This document shows positions 48,201 to 62,600 of a DNA stretch of 64,000 nt, in pieces; position 1 is the first letter of the stretch; each line of letters begins with the position of its first letter. The DNA comes from Polytrichum commune (Eukaryota > Streptophyta > Polytrichopsida > Polytrichales > Polytrichaceae). The stretch covers positions 29,623,501 to 29,687,500 of the forward strand of contig OX485805.1 of NCBI GenBank assembly GCA_950295325.1, written 5' to 3'. Below the pieces are notes generated by a model. That model was not told where the DNA came from and searched no databases. It was given only the letters and a program-made list of their open reading frames with translations. Position numbers and translations under genes: made by a program.

Positions 48201-49953
48201 TCTTGTTGTTGCATGACAAGTCATGGAACCCACTCTAATTAGCACATCAATTCATAGCCACACTACGTATAGTATACACAATTGTTGCAATATGGGTTCT
48301 ACATATTTTATGAGGATCCCAACACGTCCCCAACTAGAACATGGCTCATACCACATACCAAGCACTATACCTCACATTATGGGTGCCAAAGCCCATATGC
48401 AATTTTCACATATGGTCCCAACCAAAGTGATGATGACACATGACAAGAGTCACAAAACTAAATTTCAAGATGCCAATTTAGAAAATGAAGTATATTTTAG
48501 AATCTTAGCAACATTGTAAATCAATTAGGTATAAGTTTGCAAAATGGGGAATGTAAAACTCCAAAAGTGAATGTTTTGTCCAAAACATATTTGCTTGAAT
48601 AAAAAGTTTGTTTGACAAATTTTAATAGGTAAAATTTCTCAAAAAATAGCAGAGTTATGTACGAATGTCATATTTTATAGATGTATTGCAATGGAATAGG
48701 AATCTTACTGTGACAGGATTTGCCACTCTAGCTACTATTATGAATTGATAAATTCTACACTACTCAGTAAGTTCAACAATTTACATTTAAAATAGTAATT
48801 TTTTGTTGTGGCACATCAACTTTACCTGTGGGTGTTGGTCAACACTTTTGTGACACATGGTAATTTTGCTTTGAAACGGGTTAAATTATAGTCATAGTTG
48901 CCACAATATTGCTTTGGTTTAGTTGTCCATCTATGTCCCCCTCATGGCTAAAGTAATTAGTCTTCAAAAATGAAAATTTTGAATTCTTAAATCTCAACAA
49001 AAATCCCAATGAAATTATCATTCGGCTAACGATTGCACATTTCAAAGTGATAGTAATATTTTTGAGAGCCTCTGCCATGTTTCTTTTCTAAAAACATGCG
49101 GAACTAGGTCTGGAAAGTTAACCCTAATAAAACAAAGTCAATAATTCAACACTCTCCAAAAACTATTCATGTTGGGTGCGCCTACTTGTTTAATGTAGAA
49201 ATTGCACCCTTGGTATTTTACTCATTATAGGAAACTCATACAAACTCTAAACATTACAAAGTGAAGTGGTGCTTGCTATGCATACATTTGCATATTATCC
49301 AATAAAATTTACGCTTGGAAGGGCGAGGAAATGGCATGATATCACTTATATACCTATTGTGACTACATGTCCTCAAGCTTACATCCTTGTGAGCTAAGAA
49401 ACCAACATCACAAATTCATTGAAATGCTTCATGATTTCAATGCCCTACATTGAACCATTTGACTCGGTCTCAATAGGATCACAAGAAATGAGTGCAATGA
49501 AGCATTGGTATGTGATAAATGGTCACAAGTGGGTTGCTCCAAGTTGGATGCAAGAATTCAACATTTCTCAAGGAGATTCATCAAAGCACCCAACTTCAAA
49601 ATCTTGATGGAACTCTACCAACATCCTTGAAAAACACAAACATAGTAGGTGATAAAAGAAAGTCATGAAATATCATGCTAACCTAACAAGAGGACAATGT
49701 GTCTATGTTCAAATAGTTGATGATATACCAATACAAGCACGGCTCGATTGGAGGACCGTGTTAAGTGTTCAAGATCTTTGAATTCTAAAACAAACAAATC
49801 CACGTGTCTCAATTTGTCAAACAATTCATGATGCTCAATGATCCAAAAGATAGTTTGGAAGATTGATATGTTGTCTACATTGAAGTGTAGATTGTTGCAT
49901 GTAAGTCAACATGATGAACTCCACAACAATTTGATTCTCACTTTGTGATTGAG
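45286..49953. other. non-coding, rich in long C/G runs
   Basis: No supported gene was found. Pure C or G runs of 11-16 occur at 45908-45921, 46715-46725, 47142-47152, 47374-47389 and 47914-47928. A (TTA)n run lies at about 45522-45543. The diverged repeat copy B of the 5.4 kb element is at 46230-46500. Confidence 0.6.
46230..46500 (+). repeat. dispersed repeat, copy B (copy A at 5379-5660)
   Basis: It shares the order of several blocks with 5379-5660 but no longer keeps an open frame. Confidence 0.45.
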
Positions 49954-50633
49954 ATGGCGGCACGCCCATTACCTCTTCAAGCATGCATTGGGTTTGGGGG
50001 CACAGTGGGCCTCGGGCTCATTTTGCACCCAAACATGAAGACATTGATCTATCCGCTTGGCACCACCATTGTGTTGCGAGACCGAGTAAGTTAACAAATT
50101 CATCGTCATTATCAACAACAATTCCATCAAAATATTTTGTTTAATCATGTATTGCTTATTGTCAAGTATGTCAAATACACATGTGACATGATGTTATGAC
50201 ACTGAGTAAGTTTTGAAACCGTGTTTTTTTCATGAGCGTTATGACCTACCTATATTAAAACTTAATAATTGACACAAAATTTGGTGAGTGGTGAACATTC
50301 TTGTTGACTTTGACATCCAAAGAACAAGGATATAAATTTGACATTCATATGGAGGAAAAGTTGTGGCCACTAAAGAGTTGACAACCAAATTAACAATGAC
50401 ATCACATTTAACATATACAAAGCATTCTCAACAATAATCCCTTTCATCATTTTCCATTCATATTGAAACATGTCACATCATGTACTTGTTCCATTTCTCC
50501 TTCAGATAAGGAGAGTATCCCATCTAATATGTAGCATGCCTAATCATAAAAACAAACTATCTTTGGTTCGAAACCCGGACTTATAGAATCAAGACTTATT
50601 ATTTTAGGATATCAAAAAATATCTTTCCCTACG

Positions 50634-50673
<40 letters not shown>

Positions 50674-53600
50674 GTAAAATGAATAAATAATATTGTGTAC
50701 ACTTAAGTTGTTGAGTAAAATAATGATTGACAAGTTTGCAGAATGATTTGACAAAGCAAGAGTTTCTACAAGGGCACAATAATCGTGTATCGTGTGTTGC
50801 GTTGTCACGCAATGGCAAATATTTGGCTAGTGGTCAGGTACACTAATCATTTACCAAATCTTATGTCAAATTTACATGTTCAAATTACATGTAAAGTCCA
50901 TACAATATGAAAGATGTCAACAAAGCCCTAAATAAGAATCTATATGATTCATTTCACCCCTCTCTTTTGAAAAAATATATACACAAGGGAACAGTGTTAT
51001 GAAAGTTACAATGTGTTACATGACATGTTTAAGCCCTTGTGCCGAGTTATGCATACCCCATGATATTTGAAAATTTTCACAAGAATAGTTTCACATTGAT
51101 GCACTTATAGTTGTAGATTCAACATGAATATGGATAAGTCATGTGTGGAAATCAAATTATGAAGGCATATTACCAACATGAGGCCAAATAGTCTAGCGAA
51201 ATTTTATAGTTTTATGTGTTTGGGTACAAAGTGAACGCAATGAATTGCAAAAGGTAGTGTGGAGTAACTTTTCACGGATGATTGTGATAGTTTCGATGAG
51301 AGGATCCAAGCACAACAAAGTACTTGTAGCTCTTGGAAACCAATATACCTCATATACACAAACTTTATATAAACAACTCTCTCCACTTTTGATGACTATT
51401 TTAGATAGTGATTAGCAAAGGACTTCAAAATATGCTCATGTGTGGGTATATTAGGGCATGCTACTAGCCAAAGAGATTCAAAGCAACCAGTTATTTGAAT
51501 GTATTGAAGGTCTCCAAACACTTTAACAAGACTTCTTAATTGTTATTCTTGGTGAAGTGTTGACTTGAGTATCATGCAATTGATACAAAGGTTTTGGTGC
51601 CTTGAGCCCTCAAGTTTGCAACCGGCTCTCGGTGGTTATGTGCAATGCAATTTCATAACATTATTCACATCTATAACAATGTTATGTGGGACTGACAATA
51701 TTCCACAAAATAATCTCAAATATTTCTCACATTCAAACAATATGTGGGAAATATCCGAAAAATATTTGGGAATATTTTGTGGAATATTGTTAGTTCCACA
51801 AAGCATTGTTATGGAACTGAATAATGTTATGTTCGTTGCCTATTCACCAAATAAAAGAACGCCATGTATTTTACATAAGTAAGATGATATTATGCAAGAC
51901 TCCTTTGAAGTTTCGGAAGTTAGGTATATATTTTTGGGGGTGGGTTATTTGTGCAGGTATCACCTATGGGGTTTTCGGCCCCTATTATAGTGTGGGATTA
52001 TGACAATCGTAAGCTTCTACATAAATTAATACTTCACAAGGTAACACTCTTTTTTATCCTTCTCCAACTTACTCAAGAATATTATTTATATATTTCGTAA
52101 CATTAGTAAGCAATTGCATGGAGATCTCTTTCCAAAGAAAGAGGCAACTAAGAAAAGTCTAGTAATTTACAACTGTATAAGATGAGTACAATATTGTTGA
52201 AAAGTTCATTGTACATAGCATGAGTGCTCCCCATAAGTGAGGAAACTTGAAATTAAAGGAGAATTATGCCCATGTGATACATAGTCCAACGGAGTGCGAC
52301 CAAGGAGACATGTAATATTATGTACATATTTTCACTTATACCTCCTACTCCATGTATTTTTGAAGCTTAAGTAGGTTATGGTGGTGTCTTAGGGAATGGG
52401 TGGTAAAGTCATCACTTGGGAAGGTGAAAATGGCAACAAAATATATTATGTTAACCATTGCGAATCATGACCAAAGAATTTGAAATTGTTGAAATTGGAG
52501 TTGAGGAAGGTTCCAAAATCTAGGCTCCAAAATCATAGATTCTCTACTTCCCAATGTGGTGTTATAGGGGCGAATTCTTACATTGTTCAATGTTGTGTAA
52601 GTGGATAACATTGTTAGCATATTCTAAATGGGTCATTTGCCAATGAAAACCAAGTGTAATGCCAATATTGGTTTTGTCAGGTCTCTAAAGTGGTCATGTA
52701 ATACAAAATGTTGCCAAATTGCTTTTCCATTGTAGAATACCCACAATACAAGTTGGATGGCACCTCACAACCACATGTTGCCTCCTAATTTGCCCACCTC
52801 GGACACAAAAATAAAACATGTCATCGCTTGACAAATAGGACTCCTAATTATGGAGATGGTGAGTGTAGTTTGACTTTTGCGAAGGCAACTAACCCAAATA
52901 TCATCAAGGTGCAACTTAATCACCATGTATTACTCACTTAGAGAATTAAAGCAACTATACCGCCAATTAGGAGCCAAAAATAAGTGTCCAATTAAGGAAG
53001 CTAACCAATTTAGCCTCATCTACCTTAGTAGTACTAATGGTATGAGAACATTTTCCAAATACTTTGATCACATTAAAGGATTGGTTCACATGGGGCCCCA
53101 AGTCCTAAGTCTCAAGCATGACATAAATGCATGCATAGCAACACTTCTTGAAGGTAAGGCTCTAGATATGTGTTGAGAGATGGTTTGAGTAAGAAGCTAG
53201 ACCCAACTCTCAACACAAGTCATGATAATCTTTTGCATGAAATAATCAAGATATGGTTTTAATGGATATAAAGCATGCTTTAATGGTTTCTTGAGGCTCA
53301 AAAGTTGGGACTTTGGAGGACTTTGCCTCCATTTTAGAACTTGTTGACATGAATGTGACTTGGGATTGCAGACCCCATGTGAGTTGGCCCTAAGGTACAT
53401 GAGTTTTAAAAATGGTTTTATGTTTTCTTGTTTGTTTCTTTGTTTCTTTGTTTCTTTTTTCTTTTTTCCCGTCCCCCCCCCCCAAATTAGTCCACCCCTC
53501 CTAGAGTATGAACCATGGAATTAATACAAAATGATTGGCGAAATTACTAGTTCGAGGTTGTAGCCATTTTCCTCATATTTGGGGATCTCATGTGAATATC

Positions 53601-56600
53601 TTATTCATTGTCAAAGTAAAGATTCTATTTCTTCTTGAATGGTTGTATACCCCCTTCCCAATATGAATGATTATTAAGTCCAAAATTTCAACATTAGTCC
53701 AATCGCTTTTGAGCACATGTTTTTATTTTAATAAATTTTCTGGAATTCATTTTAATGTTTGTTCTTGGATCCACACCTAATCACACACCACTCAATATAG
53801 ACCAATGCAATCTACATCAATTCATTAGCTATCCGTGTGATCATACTTGAATTTGTTATGACTCGGGTGTTTCATGTAATTTTGTAGCATTAATTCAAAA
53901 TAGGGATTGTGAGGATTTTGCCTCCCGATTTTTTGACTCGGGCCAAGAGGTCGATCGGTTGCCTTAATATCCCAAACGTATGCCCATTATGCCGCTTCAT
54001 GGCCTGCACTCTCACAACCCACCATGAACCCTCATCTACTCCAAACAAACTGTTAGTAGCATTTCTAACCCTATTGGCACTAGCTTGCTCAGTGCATGCT
54101 TACAAACAAATCATACTACACATAAACCCTAGGAACCTAAACTTCGTCCCCTATATTAGTTCTACTAAATAGCAATGGCTCGCATTTTATACCTATCTGC
54201 TTTATTTATAATGGGACTATCTACTTTTAATGCACCTTTCATTATTTGTAATTCCTTTATGATATTTATTTCAGATGAATTCAATCCTCCCTATATTATG
54301 TTGCACATCGTTTGCAAAATGCACCATGGATGCGACTCTTCTTGTCCCATTATGACTGTTGAAAAGATAAATTCTTTATATTAAAGAATAGTGTCTGTTT
54401 TACAAATGACATTTAATGTCCGTTTAATAAACCCATCGTGATTGTTTATGTATAAGTACTATGGAATATGTTATTGGATCCAGGTGAAAATTCAAGGTCT
54501 TCATTTTTCTTTTGATGATGAGTTGCTTACTTCATGCGGAGGTCAAGATGATTGCAAACTCGTGGTTTGGCGAACAAAAACAGGTGATCTTCCATAGCTT
54601 TAATTTTCTCCAAAACTACAAGGACTATGATGAATCCATCATATTTATCAAGAAAACTTTGAAGAGATTTGATAATGTCCTCCAGCAAAAAATGTATGAA
54701 ATTTATGATGATACGATTTCATGCTTTTTAAACGTCAAAATTAGACAATGACTTTCTCCTCTATCTCCACGTAGATACCACATCACAAACTTCCAATGAC
54801 ATGTAGAAACAATAAAGCATTGAAATAAAATCATACATTTATAAACATGTAAATGGTATCAAAATTTACAAAATCCTCATTATACATACTATAATTATTA
54901 TTACATCATTACAACATTATTTTGTAATTGAGAATACGTGTGTTTTCGATATGATTCGGGTCCATATACCATGCAAAAACCCTCATATTTAGTTAACATC
55001 ACTCCAATATGAATATGATTCAGTATGGTATCGTCCTAACTAATATGTCATGTATGCTAAGTGTCTCTCACATTGAGATGTCCACCAAGTAGCAAGATAT
55101 AGCTGGTATTACAATGTATTAATGGGTTGGATTTTTAATATCATTATTAATGTTGATTATTGATACCCGTGCATTCACATATATACCAGTCCAACATCGG
55201 TCACGACTCATAATGAAACTTATGATATGATATCAGGTGAAGCGGTGTGTGGGAGTCCAACACCGCTCGATTGTGCACTTAGTTGCACGTGGGGCAACAA
55301 AAGCCGAAGCCTTCTTGTGACCACGGGGGTGCTCAAGCTCAATGTATGGGCCGTGAATGATGCCACTCGGAAAATCCTCCCCTCATCATGTGATGTGGGA
55401 AGGAAAAAACGGACCAACCAATGTGTGGTAAGAGTTTCAACACTTGCTAATCCATTTGGTATAAGGTACACAAGACATATGTTATTGGTCACAAGACATA
55501 ATGTAAAACGGAGTTAGACTGGAACGTAGTAATTTTTCATGTAAATCAAATTATAGTCCATCACAAATGTATATTAAATTTAGATTGTATCAAACACACA
55601 CAAAAAATTTCTGACATGGTTACCTTCTTATTTGTTTTTACAACTTATTTTGGTTCTCTTAGGTGATCACCAAACGTTAGAATTCATCTATGGACATGTA
55701 GGATTCCAAACCACTAAACCATGTCACTTTCTCATCCACTCTATGACATGGTCACTTCTATTTTTAATGACCTTGTCCAAAACTAAGTGGGACATCCACT
55801 CGTTTCTCAGCCATTGAGAGTCTTCAGAAGACGATGATCATGGTCACTTAGTTCACACATGCCTTGATAGTGATACGAAAGCAAGAAGTTTGAGAGGGAG
55901 CTATTGTGTACGAGTGTAACCTTCATCCATCCAACATAAACACTTGACCCTCTATAGATTTGTGGCTGATTCATCTCAAATGACTTCAAATAGACTTGTG
56001 TCGGGAACTTTGAAGTTAATTCTAGTGTCAAATCAACAAAACGATAATAACATCCAGATTGCATACTATTTTAGAACTTTTATGTTGGATGAATGTGAAG
56101 TATACTTATATGCAATAATTCTCTCTCGCCGCCAAAAAGTAGCATCATTTACTATGCACTTATTCAAAAAAAAATTGGATATTACTACAACATTTCTAAA
56201 AATTGGCAGGTAATTGACGCAAACGATGAATTCATGTACGTGGGAACCCGAACAGGAGACGTCATGCAGGTGCAAAAAGTTTACAAATAGATCCAATATT
56301 TCATGTTCATTTTCGCTATCAAACTACATAGAGTAACGTATCTGGTGTAAGTTTATAGATACATTTTTGTGTTGGAGTGTTCCTCTACAATTCCATTGGA
56401 GATAAGTCTTTCTTCCAATTGCACCATTGAATGGATATTAGTGTCTATTTTGTTAAAGCCATTGCACTCCGTTACTATAAGGAATTAGCCCTTACAACAC
56501 CATCATGATATAGAAAAGAACGAATGGAAGGAAAAAAATGTTGGTGTTCGTGCACTGACGTGAATAGGAGCTTGTTCTCCTTGTTTGAACATATCTGGAT

Positions 56601-59600
56601 GTACTTCTAGTCCCATAAGCTTTTGGCTTCCTAGACTTAAAAAATCAATTTCATTTCACGTCTTTTGAAAAAAAATTAAATTGACCACAACACCTTGAAA
56701 CCCATTTAATCTTTGTGGCATCACGTAATTTAATCAAGACTTGAATATGCTAATTTTTTTCATCTTAATGGATAGTCTAGCTTGAAGCAAACATATTTAA
56801 GGTGAGCATAAACCAATTTTGCCATTAATGGGTCAGCCCGTTAATCTTGTTGCAATGACTTTTGGTTCTTATATGGTGATGACCCCATATGAGAGCTTAG
56901 CAGTGCTATGCAAATCGGATGCAGGTTAGTGTTGGTCCAAAATTGTTTAGGGCGGGGGGACCAAAACCATTGATTGGCCAAGGATGCCTATGCATAATTT
57001 TCTCCCCATATGGTGATTTGCTTGTTGGAGGTGGTGATGGTTCCGTGAACTTGATAAGGTTGCCGTCGTTCAAGCCGGTGAAAAATGTGAAGGTGCAAGG
57101 GCATGTGACCTCAATAGTTGCAGCTGAAAAAGGTGTAAAGGGATCATTTGATATGTACGTAGGCACGTCCATGGCCAATCTATACTTAGTCAAGTACGTA
57201 TCCACCCAGAGATTTAAAACTCCCATGTGTTCCACATATGTTTTCTTGGAAGTTGTTAACAAAACATGTTTAATTTATGTATTTGTATGTATGTATGCCC
57301 ACTACAAGCACATGAAACATGGGCAATTGACATGCACTATTGAGAGATTGTCTTGCGTCATTCGAAAATCTGCAAATCTATCACAATGATAGATGTGCAT
57401 TTTTGGTTCACTGGTGTAAGACAATTATCTTGGACTCATATGTTGATAGTGTGGCCCACCCTTGAAATGGAGCAACAACATGTAGATGAAGAGGCTTGTC
57501 ATTCATATTTGGTCCAGCAAGAGCCGCTTATCTATCTTTCTATTTATCTATCTATCTATATATGCATATATGTATAAGAGTGATTCATTGTTGATGTGCA
57601 TTTCTTTCCTTGGGATTGTAGGTACGATGGTTTCAAAAATACTATGACGCCAACTCTTTTGCAGAAATGTCACTTCAACAAAATCAATGACATTGCATTC
57701 CCTAACAACTATAGTGACCTTTTTGCTACAGCTTCGACAAATGATATACGGTTATGGAATCTCAAAGAGATGAAAGAACTTCTCCGGATTGAGGTACACT
57801 TTGTTCTTGGACTAGATGCCTCTTGTTAAAAATATAATTATTCATTGATTTCAACTGGAGTTTTGGTTGGGAGTTAATTGTTTTGCATACATTATTTTCC
57901 ATGTGTTGGTAAGTCTTTGGTGTACGCTTGGAGTTGGTGTGGAGGATTGAACAAAGGACATTCTATATCGGTTCATTAAGAGCCAAATTGATATTGACAT
58001 ACCGAACTTGAGATGCTTGAATATTGACATCTCTCTATTGTAGAGGGGGGCTAAATGTGTCCCTAGGGAGGGAGGGTGAATTTCTTGGAACAGTGAAAAA
58101 AAGAAAGTAAACACTACAAGCATATGAGACTTGAGCAACACGCCCTGCATCGGTGAGAAAATATGCATATACACCATAGTGGTAGATTTCCATACTTTTC
58201 AGTAATGCAAGGCAAGTTTCATCAGAGGAGGAGGACGTGTTGTCCAAGTCTCATATGCTTGTAGTGAAAATAAGGCAAGGTGAGTGCACGTATTGTGGAT
58301 AATTTGTAAGGATTTGATCAATGACAACATAAAAAATTAAATGAGCACATTAGCAAACCCTAAAGAATAACATGGAAAGTCAAGCTTCTTGTTGTTGGAG
58401 TAAAGGGACAGAAATATCTCATGAATCCTTCAAGTCACTAGGAGAAAACTTGTCCATTCCAACCACCCGTTGCAACTCATGGCGAGAAAATGCATGAACA
58501 AATCATTTTGGTTGCCAACTGAAGGTTTTTGGTTGCGGGATTGGGAGATTTGACCACCAGAAACCTCTAGTTGACAACCTAAATGCTTTGTTTACGCAAT
58601 CTATTGCCATGAGTTACAATGAACAAGCAGCAATGGATGGTTGAAACTGACAAGTTTCCTCCTAGTGAATGAAACTCATAGATGATTCATAATGGTTTTC
58701 TTTTCAAATGTTCACATTTTGTAACTGAATTTATACCTACCACACTTGATTCCATTACCGAAAAACCAAAAAAAATTTCACTCACATGCTCTAGTTGGCT
58801 CTGACTGTTGAATAGGTTCCAAACTTGGAATGTGAGACAAAGGACTCGATCAACCAGGCATGCTATTGCTTGCAATTCATGCCGGATGGGAAATCCATCA
58901 TCAGTGGCTGGAGCGATGGAAAGATTCGAGCCCATGGGCCCCAGACCGGCAAATTGCTCTACACCATCAACAATGCGCATTGCTGTATGGGAGCCCGGAA
59001 GGGCGCCGAAGACACCGTTAAGTTCTATGTCACTGTTTCACTTCCCCAATGATCTAATGCACCACTTTTCGTATGCAACAATTTCGTTCTCCTTATGAAA
59101 TTGTGAAGGGCACTTTTCCCCTCCGCAGGTCTTCACAGTGACACTCTTTGGAAAAAATCTTGCATAACCTCGAGAAGGACTCCTCCTTTGCATTTGACAT
59201 GCATCGAAGACTTCAAAATGTATGACGCTCAAGCACAGTTAAGCTGAATAATCTTGAGGGCGTGGGTGGTGCAGAAGTCCTTTCGAGGAGTGACTGCCAT
59301 TGCGTCCACAAGCGACAGCATGCGCATCGTCAGCGGCGGAATCGAAGGCAATGTAAGTATAATTGAAGGCCACATCTCAACACCGCTGCAATTCTCAAAT
59401 CCTTCACATATTCACCAAGCTTTTCAAGTGTATATGAGCTCTGGAATTCAGAGGGACTTGTGCGTAAGACAAACATGTGCAAATGCTGTGTTGCTGTACG
59501 TTCTACTCGTTTCCAAGAGTCCGACTTGGGTGTGATTATACATACTATCATAAAACTATGCAAAAATTGCAAGAGAACGTGATTCTTCATGTTGACCTCT

Positions 59601-62600
59601 TATAGCTTTTCCATCTGAACTTCAGTTGTGAATATTTGAAATGACAAATTTATCCTCATGATTTCCCCTCATTCTGAACTAAATGAGACAAATTTATGTT
59701 CAATTAAACAGTCATGAACGTGGAGTTGGAAGCACCCACAATAGGTTTAAACTTCTGGTGATTTTAGTATATGATGTCCGTGGGGACTGAATTGTCCGTC
59801 AGACCTGATTTTGTAATACGTACATCAAAAAAAATCTTGTCAATTGTCTCATGTCACTGAATTTTTTTTTAATATACATTAATGACATTGTCCATAAACT
59901 AATATGGTGATTATAGTGCTAAACATAGAAGGAGAACAAGCTCATGTTGTTGAACAATGTAGTTTTAGAATGCTCATTGCATGTTGCAATTGGGTGTTGC
60001 AGGTTCGGGTGTGGAAGATTGGGAGCCAAAGCCACTGCATGCTTGCATCCATGAAAGCGCATGTGGCGGCTGTCACGTCCATTGCGGTAACAAAAGCACT
60101 CCTTGATCACCAACAAATGTATCACTACAAGCATATGAGTCTTGGGCAACTGACTTGCATCACTGGAAAAGTGTCATGCATCGTTGAGAAGTCTGCAATT
60201 TAGCTATTGTACCATTATAGTGCGAGGTTTACCTATTTACAAATTTCTTTCACTGATGCAGGTTGATTGCCTAAGACTCATGCTAGTAGCGAGTGTCCGA
60301 AAGTTCCTACTTGATGCTTTAACACACATTAGAGTTACATGTTGTCATTTAATATAACTAATTATTATTAAAAGAAAATTTGTCCATTGCAACTCGGGGT
60401 GAGAATATGCATAAATGTACCGAAGAATTTTGGTTGTCAATTGTCCCAAACCTGCAACTTAGAACCTCCAATCGACAACCAAATTTATATGCTCATGTAT
60501 GTATTTCCTCACCATGAGTTGCAATGGAATATGTGAATCTACCACCAGGGTAGATTTATAGATTTTTCAATGACGGAAGACAATCACAAGACTTATATGC
60601 TTGTAGTGACTACAAATCTAAACACGAATTTGTGAAAGGGCATTAACCCCTCAAAGCCAAACAACATCATCCTAAAATCACTTTAAATAGTTTAATCCTA
60701 TTCAGAGACTCACTAAAGCAAACCAACACCTCTTAAGATTGTTCACACAAATTTGACACAAGTTAGTCTTTGCTAATTAAGCTCTACCCTTGTGGGGAGG
60801 CCAGATCCGGAAGAATGACAGCGAGTGTGTAAGTTGCAGCAACGATGGCTCTTGCATGGTTTGGGACCTTAGGGTAAGAAATCACCAAGGCTTCACATAG
60901 TAGCCCATATAGAAGTAAGATTTTGTTGAAAGTTCGTAAATTTGATATCGTAGGTTACTATAAAGTCCATCATGAACATAAAAGAAAACTATAGATCTTT
61001 CCCAACCTAAATTCTTCATTATGTTAGTTGCTTTACATAAAAACAACGAAGATCAAACTTGAATCAAGTAAAATGGACACATTTCAATAGGATCAGTAGA
61101 CTTCACTCTTGGGATTGGTTTTCAAGAGATTCATTTCTAACATGTTGGACTCAGTTATCAATCTTATTCTTGTTTTGATTTTGATTTGTTTTTTTAATGA
61201 GTGATGAATAGCATAATAATGGAGGTTAGTGAACAACGTCACACATCAATTGTATAAAAAAAGGTTTTATACATCAGTGTGTTTCTCTTTTCTTCTTTTC
61301 TCTTTCTAGTAACCAAGGATAGTCTGATTGGTTGTGATTGATAATGTTTTAAATGTTCCAAATGTCAATTTTTGAAGTCATAATATGATTTCACCCTTAA
61401 GAAGAGTTTTGTGGATCTACGAATATGTGAGGATTTAGGGTTTAGGGTTTAGGGCTTAGTACATTAAGATACTCCGAATGCAATAGATTTTAGATTCATA
61501 CTAATGTTTTGCTTTAAAAAAATTGGATAGAGAACTAAGCATGAGGGTTGAATACTGATGCCATGTCCTCTAGATTATGAACATATTTTGTATGGTATAT
61601 AGATAGATAGATATGAGTAATCGTTATTCGCTCTTAATGCCCACACTAGAGTTCTTTGTCAAATCACTCTTTTTGAAGATCAAGTTGCTTACACTTTTGG
61701 GTGTATGTGTTTGTGTGTGTGAGATATGCAGAGGTACGTGAGGAACAATAGCATGTCGCAATCCAACTTCTTTAAGTGTGTAAAGTATCATCCCGATGAG
61801 AGTCAAATCCTCACATGTGGCACCGATCGCAAGGTAAATGACCACCCACACATTTGAAAGGACCCCAAATTAGTCTACTCCAAGTCATTAGAGATGAATT
61901 GGTCACAAACCTATACAAGGTGAAGTTTTCTATGTTGGAGGGATGAGAGATATGCCCTCAACATGGTCCACTTTCACTTTGCACTAAGCTTGAAGGCCCA
62001 TAGATTACAAAATTACATTTCTATTTCCCATAGTAAGGTAGCGGGGCACATTCCCGCTCGATTTTCAGATTGGCATGTTCATTGGGGAGTTATTAAGGGG
62101 GAATCAATCTTGGAAGATGTGCAAAGTACATTGAAAATTGGACCAATTGGAATAATTAATTTTGGATTAATATTGAATTAGTTATGAATTTTGGAAGGAG
62201 AACTCATAGGGGTACCCAAAACCACTCACCCCAAAAATGTACACCATGATTACATAGAAATTTGAGGTTGGAAGCTATAATGTACCTCTTGTTTGGATAG
62301 GTCTAGTGAGCGGTTTAAGGACCCGAGTGGGAATGTGCCCCGCTACCTTATATGGTCTTTAAATGGTTTTCAAGAACTCTTAGGATTTCATTGTCATGGC
62401 TCTTGGTTTTTGTATAAAGTAACCCTAAATGCATATACAATAGTGCATAGAATGTCCTCCCATATGCCCGTTTATGGACAACGACTTGCATATCTTAATT
62501 GTGCATGAATTTAAATTGCGATGGATAGATCACGTTTTGGGATGCGTACGATTGCCAACCTATTCGAGTGGTGGATGGCTCCCTTTCATCCGAAATGTAT

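Noticed and set aside
53040-53400. Possible extra CFAP52 exon in intron 3
   Set aside because: Exons 3 and 4 already join in phase at the expected point in the protein, so no residues are missing there.
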